Below, piece after piece: positions 16,893 to 25,143 of a DNA stretch of 64,000 nucleotides. Both the position numbers and the translations under genes were made by a program. The DNA is from Anaerolineaceae bacterium (GTDB taxonomy: Bacteria; Chloroflexota; Anaerolineae; Anaerolineales; Anaerolineaceae): assembly GCA_029975475.1 (NCBI GenBank), contig JARKPB010000015.1, positions 44,989-108,988 on the forward strand, in the 5' to 3' direction. The notes below the pieces were generated by a model. That model saw only the letters and a program-made list of their open reading frames with translations, had not been told where the DNA came from and ran no database searches. Position 1 is the stretch's first letter, and each line of letters starts with the position of its first letter.

Positions 16893-17401
16893 GCGAACAT
16901 GAAAACACAGCCGTCTCGGCAGCGCTTGAAACGGATACGCAACCCGGTCTACCCTATTCCAAAAGAAGGATCCGGGTCGGTCTGATCACCACCCTGCTGG
17001 GATTTCTTGTTTTTTTGATCGGCATCCGCCCGTCCATATTTGGGCTGGACCGCAGCCCGGTGATTGGTTTTGTTCAACTGGCGGTGATGCTGATCGGGCT
17101 GGCGATGATGTGCATCGGCGGGTATTTGAGTATGATGGCGCTTTGGAAAAATCAAACCCCCTCAATCGCCGCGGATATTGGCCTTCGATTGGTGGCTACC
17201 GGGTATGTGATCGCCGTCTTTGCCGGAATGGCAGATATGTTCGGCATTGGCAGTCATGCCCTGCCAAAAATCCCCTATTTTGGCGACTGGCAGGCGCGGG
17301 GCGTTGAGATCGGTCAGTTTATCATCGGTATCGGGTTCGTCCTGCTGATCCCGATGCGCCGTTCTCAGAGCGGCAAGAAAGCGGTCAAGACTCGGCAGTA
17401 A
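16889..17401 (+). CDS. Small membrane protein of unknown function
   Basis: A 170-residue protein, not recognised. After a soluble N-terminus of about 28 residues there are four hydrophobic segments, at about 30-46, 58-82, 100-118 and 137-155, and a basic cytoplasmic tail (MRRSQSGKKAVKTRQ). It overlaps the dipeptidase gene by ATGA, so the two are probably cotranscribed. Its end overlaps the convergent flavoprotein gene by 17 bp. Confidence 0.8.
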   Translation: MSEHENTAVSAALETDTQPGLPYSKRRIRVGLITTLLGFLVFLIGIRPSIFGLDRSPVIGFVQLAVMLIGLAMMCIGGYLSMMALWKNQTPSIAADIGLRLVATGYVIAVFAGMADMFGIGSHALPKIPYFGDWQARGVEIGQFIIGIGFVLLIPMRRSQSGKKAVKTRQ

Positions 17402-18725
17402 TTACCGCGATCATTTCCTCGTTGCTGGCAAATTTATATTCTTCCAGCCCCAGACTGCGGGCGCGTTCTTGCTCGGCGGCTTCCAGTTTTTCCAGCATTG
17501 GACGGGTAACCGCCGGTTTGCCGTACGCCTCGATTTTCTGGATCGCTGCGGTCACTTCTGCTTCGGACAAGAGTCGTAATCCTGACAGGTACTCAAGCAC
17601 TGCTGCGGCGCCCAGCATGCCGTCTTTCCGCGCCACACCGACCAGCCCGGTGCTGGCTTTCCGCGACCAGCCAGCCACAAACACATCTTTGATCAGGCAA
17701 GGGTCATCGGGGTCGTCAACTTCGTAGGACTGGCCTTCCTGCGGAAAGCGCGGCTGACGGCAAACCGCAAAAACCGAGCCTTCCATCGGCAGCCCGAGGG
17801 CTTCATCCACCCGGTCGCCGATGGCGAACACCACTGTGTCCACATCCAGGGTGCGGCGGGTTCCCAGGGGCCGGGCTTTGATCTCGCCGTCTGCTCCCAT
17901 GACCAGGGTGTTGTCTTCCACCTCAAGGCCGGTCACTCTGCCGCGGCTGTCCCCGAGGATGCGCACGGGAGAGACCAGAAAATGCATGGTGAAGTGCGTG
18001 CTGGAACGCGTTGGCAAGGCTTTCTCCATGGTGGAATGGATAAATTCTTTGACCTGCTGCGGGTCTTCTCCCAGCGAACGCATAATGTTGCTGACGCGGT
18101 CGACCTCTGCGTCGTAGGCGTCCAGATCAAGGTTTGCCTCGACCAGTTCAAGTTCTTTGCGGTCAAACTTTACTTCAGCCGGGCCCCGGCGGGCGAGGGC
18201 CATCACCTCTTCCACCTGTTTTTCGCTGATCAGGTAGTGGGCGATATCCATCATCACATTCCCCATACCGATAACCGCTACCCGCTTTCCAATATGAAAT
18301 TCCCGCTGGCTGTATCCGGGTAGACGGTTGTAGTGATACACCAGGTCTTTGGCGTGATACACACCGTCCAGATCTTCGCCCGGCAGCCCCAGCCATTTTG
18401 TCCCCTGCGCGCCGGCGGTGATTAAGATCGCCTGAAAGCCAAGCCGGCGTAATTCATCCAGACTGATATCGCGCCCTTCACCGACGGTGATATTCCCGAA
18501 ATATGCCACACCGGGCTGCGCCAGGATCTGTCGAAACTGGGCGCGAAGGCCGCTTTTCATGCGATATTTATCAAAATAAATACCGTATTCAGCCAGGCCG
18601 CCGGGTTTGATATCCCGGTTTAATAATGCGACCTGAACCCCGTTGGCGGCCAGTTCTTTTGCCGCGAATATGCCGGCGGGGCCGGCGCCAACCACAGCAA
18701 CAAGGTGTCTGCGCGTTCCATCCAT
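17385..18725 (-). CDS. FAD/NADP oxidoreductase, adrenodoxin-reductase-like (ferredoxin-NADP reductase)
   Basis: A 446-residue two-dinucleotide-domain flavoprotein. The FAD motif VVGAGPAGIFAAKEL is at residue 11 onward, followed by GGLAEYGI; the NADP-binding motif VAVIGMGNVMMDIAHYL lies near 150. This layout matches FprA/adrenodoxin-type ferredoxin-NADP+ reductases and the small subunit of glutamate synthase. There is no iron-sulfur cluster motif, which favours the former. The C-terminal 70 residues are charged and helical. It is monocistronic and converges with the membrane protein gene. Confidence 0.85.
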   Translation of the reverse strand: MDGTRRHLVAVVGAGPAGIFAAKELAANGVQVALLNRDIKPGGLAEYGIYFDKYRMKSGLRAQFRQILAQPGVAYFGNITVGEGRDISLDELRRLGFQAILITAGAQGTKWLGLPGEDLDGVYHAKDLVYHYNRLPGYSQREFHIGKRVAVIGMGNVMMDIAHYLISEKQVEEVMALARRGPAEVKFDRKELELVEANLDLDAYDAEVDRVSNIMRSLGEDPQQVKEFIHSTMEKALPTRSSTHFTMHFLVSPVRILGDSRGRVTGLEVEDNTLVMGADGEIKARPLGTRRTLDVDTVVFAIGDRVDEALGLPMEGSVFAVCRQPRFPQEGQSYEVDDPDDPCLIKDVFVAGWSRKASTGLVGVARKDGMLGAAAVLEYLSGLRLLSEAEVTAAIQKIEAYGKPAVTRPMLEKLEAAEQERARSLGLEEYKFASNEEMIAVITAES

Positions 18726-18849
18726 AAGACGTACTCCGATGTTCTGTAAGATATACCGCTATCATGTACCATTAAGCGTTGCCTACGGAGGAATGTACCC
18801 GTCGTTCAGGCCACCCAATTCTCACCTTAATTATATACTTTTATTGGCG

Positions 18850-18862
18850 TGCCTGACAGGCA
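18850..18862. promoter_or_regulatory. 13-bp palindrome upstream of a small membrane ORF
   Basis: TGCCTG-A-CAGGCA is a perfect 6-1-6 inverted repeat placed about 5 bp before a possible -10 (GATATATTC) and 27 bp before the ATG at 18889. It is a possible operator; no -35 of quality is visible. Confidence 0.35.
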
Positions 18863-18888
18863 TGTGATATATTCAAACACGAGTACCA

Positions 18889-19179
18889 ATGAAGAAGCCC
18901 TTTTCAAGCCCCGGTGAGCGGATTGCGCGGTTTATGCGGTCCTCCGCAGCTCTCTCCAAAGACATGCTCTTCTATCAGCGAAGGTTCCAGCAGCCGCGCT
19001 GGACAATCACCGCGATTATTCCGCTGGCGCTGATCCTGCCGGCAAATATTTTTGCCTTGATCCAGATTCTCCAAAATCAATGGAAAGATGGGATTGGTTC
19101 TATCAATTCTTTTCTCGATTGGAAACAGCCGTTATTTGGATCAACGGCGCGATTGGGAGCCTCATGCGGGCAAATTTAA
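18889..19179 (+). CDS. Small hypothetical membrane protein, possibly frameshifted
   Basis: A 96-residue frame with a basic N-terminus and one clear membrane segment (about residues 40-62, IIPLALILPANIFALIQIL). After residue 67 the composition turns unnatural and the frame stops. The +2 frame from 19080 instead reads WDWFYQFFSRLETAVIWINGAIG and continues to 19326, which looks more protein-like. This suggests either a frameshift that fused two frames of one former gene, or simply a short gene plus non-coding sequence. The function is unknown. Confidence 0.4.
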   Translation: MKKPFSSPGERIARFMRSSAALSKDMLFYQRRFQQPRWTITAIIPLALILPANIFALIQILQNQWKDGIGSINSFLDWKQPLFGSTARLGASCGQI

Positions 19180-19347
19180 CCATTCCGCTGAATCGAACCC
19201 AGCTGCACCTGCTGTTCGCCAGTCTTCAGCAGGACCACGGCCGAATTTTTAGATTCCTGACGATCCGCTCAAAGCCTGGCACCCGGCTCTGCACGCTTCC
19301 TGTCCTTCCAGCTGTCGCTGCCGGTTGACCCTACAAACTGAGGAAGT

Positions 19348-20637
19348 ATGTCCGAATCCATTTTGCAAACCACATTATCCAACGGCCTAAAGGTTCAGCT
19401 AAAAGAAATTCACACCGCGCCGATCATCAGCCACTGGGTATGGTATCGGGTTGGCAGCCGCGATGAGGCTCCCGGCCTGACCGGAATTTCCCACTGGGTG
19501 GAGCACATGCAATTCAAAGGAACGCCAAAGCTGCCTGCTGGCATCCTGGATAAAGCCATTTCACGCGACGGCGGTTTTTGGAACGCATTTACATACCTGG
19601 ACTGGACGACCTTTTTTGAAACCATGCCGGCTGATAAGATCGACCTGGCTTTGGAACTGGAATCTGACCGTATGTTCAACTGTCTCTATGACCCCCAGGA
19701 AGTTGAATCAGAACGGACGGTGATCATCTCTGAGCGCGAAGGCGGAGAAAATGAACCGCTGTTCCGCCTGGGTGAGGCGGTTCAATCTGCTGCCATTCGC
19801 CAGCATCCTTATCACCATGAGGTCATTGGCGAGAAGGAAGATCTGCGCAAGATTACCCGCGAAGACCTGTACCAGCATTACCGCCGCTATTACCTCCCCA
19901 ATAATGCCGTCTTATGCTTGGCAGGGGATTTCGATACTCAAAAAATGCTGAATCGAATTGAAGCGGTTTACGGTGGGCTGCCCGCTGGCCAACCGGGACC
20001 GCACCCGCAGATCCAGGAACCGGCGCATGAAGCGGAAGAACGCCTGGTAATCACCGGTGAAGGTGAAACCACCTTTCTGCAGGTGGCTTACCCGGCCCCG
20101 GCGGCTTCGCACCCTGATTTCTTCGCCTACACCCTGCTGGACAGTTTGCTGGCGGGTCCGAGCGGGTTAAATATGTTTGGCGGCGGGGGGATATCCAACA
20201 AGACCAGCCGTCTTTACCGCGCTCTGGTAGAAAAAGAACTGGCGGTAGCGGTTTCTGGCGGTTTGCAGGCGACGATCGATCCTTTCCTGTATACCGCAAC
20301 GCTGACCATACACCCGGCGCGGAGGTTTGAAGAGGCTCTTCAGGCGTTTGATGATGAAATTCGGCGCTTGCAGGATGAACCAATTACCCGGGCTGAAATA
20401 ATCCGCGCTGCCAAACAGGCGCGGGCGATGTTTGCCTACGGCAGTGAAAATATCACCAATCAGGCATTCTGGCTGGGTTATGCGGAAATGTTTGATCATT
20501 ATGAATGGTTCTTAAATTATGTTGCCCGCCTCGAACAGGTCACGCCAGAGCAGGTTCAGCGGATTGCCCAAACCTATTTGCAACCGGTCCGCCGGGTCGT
20601 TGGCGTCTACCTGCCGGAGAAAGGAGCCAGCGAATGA
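19348..20637 (+). CDS. M16 zinc peptidase, catalytic member of a pair
   Basis: A 429-residue pitrilysin/processing-peptidase-family protein. The inverted zinc motif HxxEH is HWVEH (H49, E52, H53), with the third ligand glutamate in the ESERTVIISER segment near residue 128. The C-terminal non-catalytic half of the M16 fold follows. It overlaps the next M16 gene by ATGA, so the two subunits are translationally coupled and likely form an active heterodimer. No signal peptide is seen. ATG at 19348 follows TGAGGAAG. Confidence 0.92.
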   Translation: MSESILQTTLSNGLKVQLKEIHTAPIISHWVWYRVGSRDEAPGLTGISHWVEHMQFKGTPKLPAGILDKAISRDGGFWNAFTYLDWTTFFETMPADKIDLALELESDRMFNCLYDPQEVESERTVIISEREGGENEPLFRLGEAVQSAAIRQHPYHHEVIGEKEDLRKITREDLYQHYRRYYLPNNAVLCLAGDFDTQKMLNRIEAVYGGLPAGQPGPHPQIQEPAHEAEERLVITGEGETTFLQVAYPAPAASHPDFFAYTLLDSLLAGPSGLNMFGGGGISNKTSRLYRALVEKELAVAVSGGLQATIDPFLYTATLTIHPARRFEEALQAFDDEIRRLQDEPITRAEIIRAAKQARAMFAYGSENITNQAFWLGYAEMFDHYEWFLNYVARLEQVTPEQVQRIAQTYLQPVRRVVGVYLPEKGASE

Positions 20638-21923
20638 GCGCATATCCTGCTGTCGTCAATTCTTCACTGCCCGGTCCGCAGGATATCACCCGCACCGTAT
20701 TACCAAACGGGATCACGGTTCTGGCGCGCAGTAATTTTAACAGCCAGTCTGTGGTGATCAGCGGGTATCTGCAAAGCGGCAGCATTTTTGACCCCGCCGG
20801 GAAGCTTGGGCTGGCAAACTTCACCAGCCTGGTTCTGATGCGCGGGACCGCCCGGCGGACATTTCAGCAAATTTATGATGAGCTGGAAAGCGTTGGTGCC
20901 AGTCTGGGGTTTAATGCCAGCGTCCACAATACTGGCTTTGGCGGCCGCTGCCTGGCGGAAGACCTGCCCATGCTGCTTTCACTGCTCTCCGAAAGCCTGC
21001 AGCAGCCGGTTTTTCCCCCGGCGGATGTCGAACGGGTGCGCGCTCAGCTTCTGACTCGCCTGGCCATGCGCGATCAGGATACCGGCGATGTGGCTGATCT
21101 GGCCTTTGAAAAAGAGATCTTCGGCGATCACCCTTACGGTTGTCCGGAAGACGGCAACCCTGAAACTGTCCGGCCGATCACCCGGGATGAACTGGCAGAT
21201 TTCCACCGCAGGCATTACGGCCCGCGCGGGATGGTGGTCGCTGTGGTTGGGGCGGTCAGCGGTGATCAGGCGGTGGATCTGGTTCATCAGGCTCTGGGCA
21301 GCTGGGAAAACACAGACCAGGAGCCGTATCCGCCGCTGCCAGAAATCAAACCGCTGGCTGCCACCGTGCGGCGGCACATCCCCTTGCCGGGTAAATTTCA
21401 GACCGACCTGGTGATGGGCACGATCGGCCCGCGGCGGTCTTCCCCGCATTTTCACGCCGCATCGCTGGGCAACAGCGTCCTGGGTCAGTTTGGCATGATG
21501 GGCAGAATTGGCGATGTCGTGCGCGAACAATCCGGTCTGGCGTACTACGCTTCCACCAGTCTGAACGCCTGGATCGATGCGGGATCGTGGGAAATTTCAG
21601 CGGGCGTGAATCCTGCCAACCTACAAAAAGCCATTGATCTGATTCTTTCTGAGTTGCGCAAATTCGTCGAGAACGGCGTTTCGCAGGAGGAACTAAAAGA
21701 CAGTCAGACAAACTTTATCGGACGTCTGCCGCTCTCTCTTGAATCAAACAGCGGGGTGGCCAATGCGCTGTTGAACATTGAGCGGTTTGAGCTGGGGCTG
21801 GATTACTACCAGCGCTACGCTGATTTGATTTCGGCGGTCACCCCGGAGATGGTTTTAGAAGCGGCGCGCGCTTTCATTGACCCTGACAAACTGGCGATTA
21901 TCAGCTGCGGGCCGGAAGGGTAA
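20634..21923 (+). CDS. M16 peptidase-like partner subunit lacking the zinc motif
   Basis: A 429-residue M16 homologue. At the place of HxxEH it reads NFTSLVLMRG, so it cannot bind zinc and should be the non-catalytic partner. It keeps the C-terminal substrate-binding features, including the REQSGLAYYASTS segment typical of the second domain. An active/inactive M16B pair in one operon is a known arrangement. The start is ATG 20634, inside the ATGA overlap; the longer frame upstream duplicates the end of the first gene in another frame. Confidence 0.9.
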   Translation: MSAYPAVVNSSLPGPQDITRTVLPNGITVLARSNFNSQSVVISGYLQSGSIFDPAGKLGLANFTSLVLMRGTARRTFQQIYDELESVGASLGFNASVHNTGFGGRCLAEDLPMLLSLLSESLQQPVFPPADVERVRAQLLTRLAMRDQDTGDVADLAFEKEIFGDHPYGCPEDGNPETVRPITRDELADFHRRHYGPRGMVVAVVGAVSGDQAVDLVHQALGSWENTDQEPYPPLPEIKPLAATVRRHIPLPGKFQTDLVMGTIGPRRSSPHFHAASLGNSVLGQFGMMGRIGDVVREQSGLAYYASTSLNAWIDAGSWEISAGVNPANLQKAIDLILSELRKFVENGVSQEELKDSQTNFIGRLPLSLESNSGVANALLNIERFELGLDYYQRYADLISAVTPEMVLEAARAFIDPDKLAIISCGPEG

Positions 21924-21930
21924 GCCAGAG

Positions 21931-22335
21931 ATGAACCGCCTGGTCAGCGGGGTGGATCTGATTGAGATTGGCCGATTGGAACAATACCGGGCGGAAAAGC
22001 CGGCGCTATGGGCCCGTTTCTTAAAACGGGTTTACACCTCAATTGAATTGCAGCAGGCGGGCGAATCTCTTCAAAGTCTGGCAGGAATTTTCGCTGCCAA
22101 GGAGGCGGCCGCCAAAGCGCTGGGCTGCGGCATCGGCCCCATCTCGTGGCAGGAGCTGGAAATTCAGAAGGCTGACTCTGGAGCGCCGACCCTGATTTTT
22201 TACGGGAAAGCCCTGGCGCTGAGCAAGCTGCAAGGCTTTAACACCTGGTCGGTCAGCATCACCCACACCCGCAGTCATGCCCTGGCGTTTGTCGTTGCCA
22301 TGCTCCAGACTGAGGGTCCGGGGGGTGAAGCATGA
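21931..22335 (+). CDS. acpS: Holo-[acyl-carrier-protein] synthase
   Basis: A 134-residue 4'-phosphopantetheinyl transferase that activates acyl carrier protein from CoA. The N-terminal VSGVDLIEIGRL motif holds the magnesium-binding aspartate (D9) and FAAKEAAAKALG holds the second metal ligand. Length and SITHTRSHALAFVVA ending fit AcpS. ATG at 21931 lies 8 bp after the M16 stop and its end overlaps the phosphoesterase gene by 4 bp, giving an operon of at least four genes. Confidence 0.95.
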   Translation: MNRLVSGVDLIEIGRLEQYRAEKPALWARFLKRVYTSIELQQAGESLQSLAGIFAAKEAAAKALGCGIGPISWQELEIQKADSGAPTLIFYGKALALSKLQGFNTWSVSITHTRSHALAFVVAMLQTEGPGGEA

Positions 22336-22988
22336 AATTGCTGGCGGTCAGCGATATTGAACTTGGCTTTATCTACAGTCCCACCCTGGCGGAACGCTTT
22401 CAGGATGTCGACCTGGTGCTGTCCTGCGGTGATCTTTCATATTACTACCTGGAATATATCGTCAGTATGTTAAACGTGCCGGTGTACTATGTCCGCGGTA
22501 ACCACTCCAGCGATGTGGAACACGGATCGGGTGGAGACCGGCGTTATCCCTGGGGCGCGGTAGATCTGCACGGCAAAGTCCTCCGGGATGATACAGGTGT
22601 GCTTCTTGCCGGGGTAGAGGGCTGCTTGCGGTATAATGAGGGGCCGCACCAGTACACCCAGGCCGAGATGTGGACCCAGGTATTCCGCCTGGTACCGGGG
22701 CTGCTTTACAACCGCCTGCGGCATGGAAGGTATCTGGATATTTTCGTTACCCACGCGCCGCCCTGGCAGATCCATGACATGGATGACCTGCCGCATCAAG
22801 GAATTAAAGCCTTCCGCTGGTTTATTCGGGTTTTTAAACCTGTGTATCATTTTCACGGACATATCCATGTCTATCGAAATGATACGATAACGCAAACAAG
22901 ATACAATGACACACAGGTGATCAATGCTTACGGGTATCGGGAAATTAATGCCCCGTCCTTGCCGGTTCGGCCGGCGGGGCGGGTGTGA
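22332..22988 (+). CDS. Calcineurin-like metallophosphoesterase
   Basis: A 218-residue metallophosphoesterase with its metal-binding motifs in order: SDIE (in place of the usual DxH), GDLS, GNHSS, THAPP and HGHIH. The missing histidine of the first motif is replaced by glutamate, which may alter metal use. The substrate is unknown. It overlaps acpS by ATGA and is followed 12 bp later by the DUF4032-like gene behind a strong GAAGGAGGTG site. Confidence 0.88.
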   Translation: MKLLAVSDIELGFIYSPTLAERFQDVDLVLSCGDLSYYYLEYIVSMLNVPVYYVRGNHSSDVEHGSGGDRRYPWGAVDLHGKVLRDDTGVLLAGVEGCLRYNEGPHQYTQAEMWTQVFRLVPGLLYNRLRHGRYLDIFVTHAPPWQIHDMDDLPHQGIKAFRWFIRVFKPVYHFHGHIHVYRNDTITQTRYNDTQVINAYGYREINAPSLPVRPAGRV

Positions 22989-23000
22989 AGGAGGTGTGCG

Positions 23001-23918
23001 ATGACCGCGTCCAACCCGGACGACCACACCAGTTTTTATCACCTTGCCAAGGCTGATTTTGACCGCGCGCGCCAAAAGGGGTTCTGGCGGGCCGTCGGCA
23101 GCTGGCTGTCCAATGAAGAAAATGAATTGCTGCCGTTTGACATCATCCGGCAAAGGTTGCCTTTTCACGGTGAACATTATCTGGGCGTTCGGCAGATAGA
23201 GGTGGATAAAATTGTCGGCAGCGTCAGCCGTTATTCCGATTTTGACAGCGCCTTTCTGCCCCGCCAGACTCACACCCGCTCGCGCTGGGAAAGCATAGAC
23301 CGCGCCTTGCTGCAGGATATTATCCTGCCGCCGATTGAGGTCTATAAAGTTGGCGAATTGTACTTCGTCAAAGACGGCAACCACCGGGTTTCGGTCGCGC
23401 GCGAAAAAGGACAGGTTTATATCGACGCGGAAGTGATCGAAATTGATACCAGCGTGTTTCTGGATTCGCGTGATGATCTCTCGAATCTGGTGCTGCTGGA
23501 AGAGCGCATCCGGTTTTACGAAACGACCAACCTGACCAATTTGCGCGAGAATGTCAATATCGAGTTCACCATTCAGGGACAATATGACAACCTGCTGCGC
23601 CACATTGAAACCCACCGCTATTTTCTGGGGGTCGAGACCGGCCAGCCGGTGAGCTATGAGGACGCGGTTTGCAGCTGGTACGACCATGTTTATCTGCCGC
23701 TGGTGGAAGTGATTCGCAAGCAGGAGATCCTTAAAGAGTTTCCCACGCGCACAGAGGCTGATCTTTATATCTGGATCATTGAGCATCTGGGATATTTGCG
23801 CGAAGAATATGCTGAAGTTACCGCTGAGCAGGCGGCGGCTCATTTCGCCAGAGAATACAGCGAACATCCCGTCCACCGGCTGGTGAATCTGGTGCGCAAG
23901 GCCGGCGGGTTGGAATAA
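23001..23918 (+). CDS. DUF4032/ParB-like domain protein
   Basis: A 305-residue soluble protein. Its middle (about residues 110-150) contains a ParB/sulfiredoxin-like fold segment, YFVKDGNHRVSVAREKG, and its C-terminal third matches DUF4032 proteins by FPTRTEADLYIWIIEHLGYLRE. Such proteins are annotated as putative regulators, but no biochemical role is established that I can name. It starts at ATG 23001 after AAGGAGGTG and is the last gene of the M16-acpS operon. Confidence 0.75.
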   Translation: MTASNPDDHTSFYHLAKADFDRARQKGFWRAVGSWLSNEENELLPFDIIRQRLPFHGEHYLGVRQIEVDKIVGSVSRYSDFDSAFLPRQTHTRSRWESIDRALLQDIILPPIEVYKVGELYFVKDGNHRVSVAREKGQVYIDAEVIEIDTSVFLDSRDDLSNLVLLEERIRFYETTNLTNLRENVNIEFTIQGQYDNLLRHIETHRYFLGVETGQPVSYEDAVCSWYDHVYLPLVEVIRKQEILKEFPTRTEADLYIWIIEHLGYLREEYAEVTAEQAAAHFAREYSEHPVHRLVNLVRKAGGLE

Positions 23919-23940
23919 AAAGCTGCCCTGAATGGGCAGC
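23914..23940 (-). terminator. Intrinsic terminator for the minus-strand FtsK-like operon
   Basis: Read on the minus strand: GCTGCCC, ATTCA, GGGCAGC, then TTTTTATT. The T tract overlaps the stop of the convergent DUF4032-like gene. Confidence 0.85.
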
Positions 23941-23965
23941 CGACGGGTTTAGGCCAGCAGCGAGG

Positions 23966-24190
23966 TTAACCAAAGACACCCAGCCAGAAATGATTGGGTA
24001 AAACCATTTGGTTGGTGCGCACTTCAATGTCGCGGGTGCGCGGGTTGTTGTTCGCCAGCATGCTGGGATGCACAAAACACAGGGTTGGACGCTGACCGTA
24101 TTTTTTGTTGTAATAATCGGTCGCGCGGGCAATTTTTTCTTCCAGATTCGTTTTGGGATCGTTGTCAAACCACAGCATTCCAGTATTCAT
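23966..24190 (-). CDS. Small protein of unknown function, cotranscribed with an FtsK-like ATPase
   Basis: A 74-residue soluble protein beginning MNTGMLWFDNDPKT and ending MVLPNHFWLGVFG. It is not recognised. It has no membrane segment; a CFVHPSML stretch in the centre and a conserved-looking hydrophobic end suggest a small folded domain. The start overlaps the stop of the upstream ATPase gene by ATGA, so its product is probably made in step with that ATPase and may be its partner. Confidence 0.75.
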   Translation of the reverse strand: MNTGMLWFDNDPKTNLEEKIARATDYYNKKYGQRPTLCFVHPSMLANNNPRTRDIEVRTNQMVLPNHFWLGVFG

Positions 24191-25017
24191 GCCTGATGCT
24201 CCTTTGATAAGGTAGGATGTGCAATTTTCGGGCCGTTCTGACCGGCGGGGGAAAAGACCTTCCAATCCGGGCCGATGGGGAAGGCGAACTGACCGGGGCG
24301 CAGCGCTGCGGCCGGGGCGGAACGCGACAGGCAGATGCGCTCGGCGGCCTGGGTGTCGTTGATCCTGCCGGCCAGAACGGTGCCGAACAGGCGCAGGAGG
24401 CGCGTCTGGCGCAGGGCGGCGCCGGTCTCTAGAGAACAAACCGGCCACAGGCCAACCTGGGGACCGTTGAGGATCAGCGCTTCCAGGTTGGCGCGCTGCT
24501 GGGGGCTGCTTTGCAGCAGGGCATCCAGCCCGTCAATCAGCACCAGCACGGCCGGACGGTCGCAGGATAAGGCGAAGCGGTGTTCCATTTCTTCGGCCAG
24601 CTGATCCAGCCAGTCCAGGGTGGCCGGGTCGTGGGGGGAGAAGATGCCGAGAAGCTGGCCTTCCGCGCCGCGCTGCAGGCCGGGTTGCTCCCAGTCGCGC
24701 GGCTGGGGGCTGATCACCAGGGATTGCACCATTTCAGCGGGGTTATCCTGGAGCAGGCTGCCCAGGGCGGCTTGCATCAGAGCGGTTTTGCCGCTGCGCG
24801 GGTCAGCGCAAACCAGCAGCGCGCCGGCGGCGGGGGAACCGAGGTCGAGCAGAACTGGCAGGCCGTCCGCGCAGCGGCCGAGGGTGCAGGCCAGCTCGGG
24901 CGGCGAAAAATCCTGCCAGGTGACTCCAGCGGGGCGGCTTTGCCCCGCGGGCAGCCAACCGGACAGGCTGCGGGGCAGTTTTTGGATGAAGGTGGTGAGC
25001 AGGGATAGATCAGCCAT
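24187..25017 (-). CDS. FtsK/HerA-like P-loop ATPase-domain protein
   Basis: A 276-residue protein with Walker A ADPRSGKTAL (residues 71-80) and Walker B VLVLIDGLDAL (about 157-167). The arrangement, with LLVCADPRSGKT after a short beta-rich lead, resembles the FtsK/SpoIIIE and type VII secretion ATPase repeats more than ABC or AAA proteins. There are no membrane segments, so it is a stand-alone soluble domain. ATG 25017 lies 16 nt after the predicted transcript start of the promoter at 25040-25068. The role is unknown. Confidence 0.65.
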   Translation of the reverse strand: MADLSLLTTFIQKLPRSLSGWLPAGQSRPAGVTWQDFSPPELACTLGRCADGLPVLLDLGSPAAGALLVCADPRSGKTALMQAALGSLLQDNPAEMVQSLVISPQPRDWEQPGLQRGAEGQLLGIFSPHDPATLDWLDQLAEEMEHRFALSCDRPAVLVLIDGLDALLQSSPQQRANLEALILNGPQVGLWPVCSLETGAALRQTRLLRLFGTVLAGRINDTQAAERICLSRSAPAAALRPGQFAFPIGPDWKVFSPAGQNGPKIAHPTLSKEHQA

Positions 25018-25029
25018 ATCGAACCTGTG

Positions 25030-25048
25030 TTCTATAATGATTATAGAA
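25030..25048. promoter_or_regulatory. 19-bp palindrome over the -10 of the ATPase promoter
   Basis: TTCTATAAT-G-ATTATAGAA is a perfect 9-1-9 inverted repeat and includes the -10 hexamer. Its core resembles a PerR/Fur-type 7-1-7 box, but no Fur-family gene is in the window. It overlaps the TAGAA-N6-TTCTA operator by five bases (TAGAA at 25044-25048). Confidence 0.6.
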
Positions 25049-25068
25049 AACATATTCTATTTTGTCAA
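25040..25068 (-). promoter_or_regulatory. Proximal promoter of the FtsK-like operon with TAGAA-N6-TTCTA operator
   Basis: On the minus strand TTGACA (25068-25063) and TATAAT (25045-25040) are separated by 17 bp. The inverted repeat TAGAA-N6-TTCTA occupies 25044-25059 in the spacer and overlaps the -10 by 2 bp, exactly as in the promoters at 5597 and 25209. Confidence 0.75.
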
Positions 25069-25143
25069 TAGGGAATTTTGCTGCGCCAGTTCTCATCCTG
25101 CTGACCAGCGGGATGAAGAAAAATGAGGAGATGATGAAGGGCT

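Noticed and set aside
22470..23876. A 468-residue minus-strand open frame opposite the phosphoesterase and DUF4032-like genes
   Set aside because: It spans two real genes and their gap, has no domain, and its composition is that of antisense sequence.
24217..25126. Plus-strand open frames opposite the FtsK-like gene
   Set aside because: No ribosome site or motif; the minus-strand gene has Walker A and B, operon overlap and promoters.
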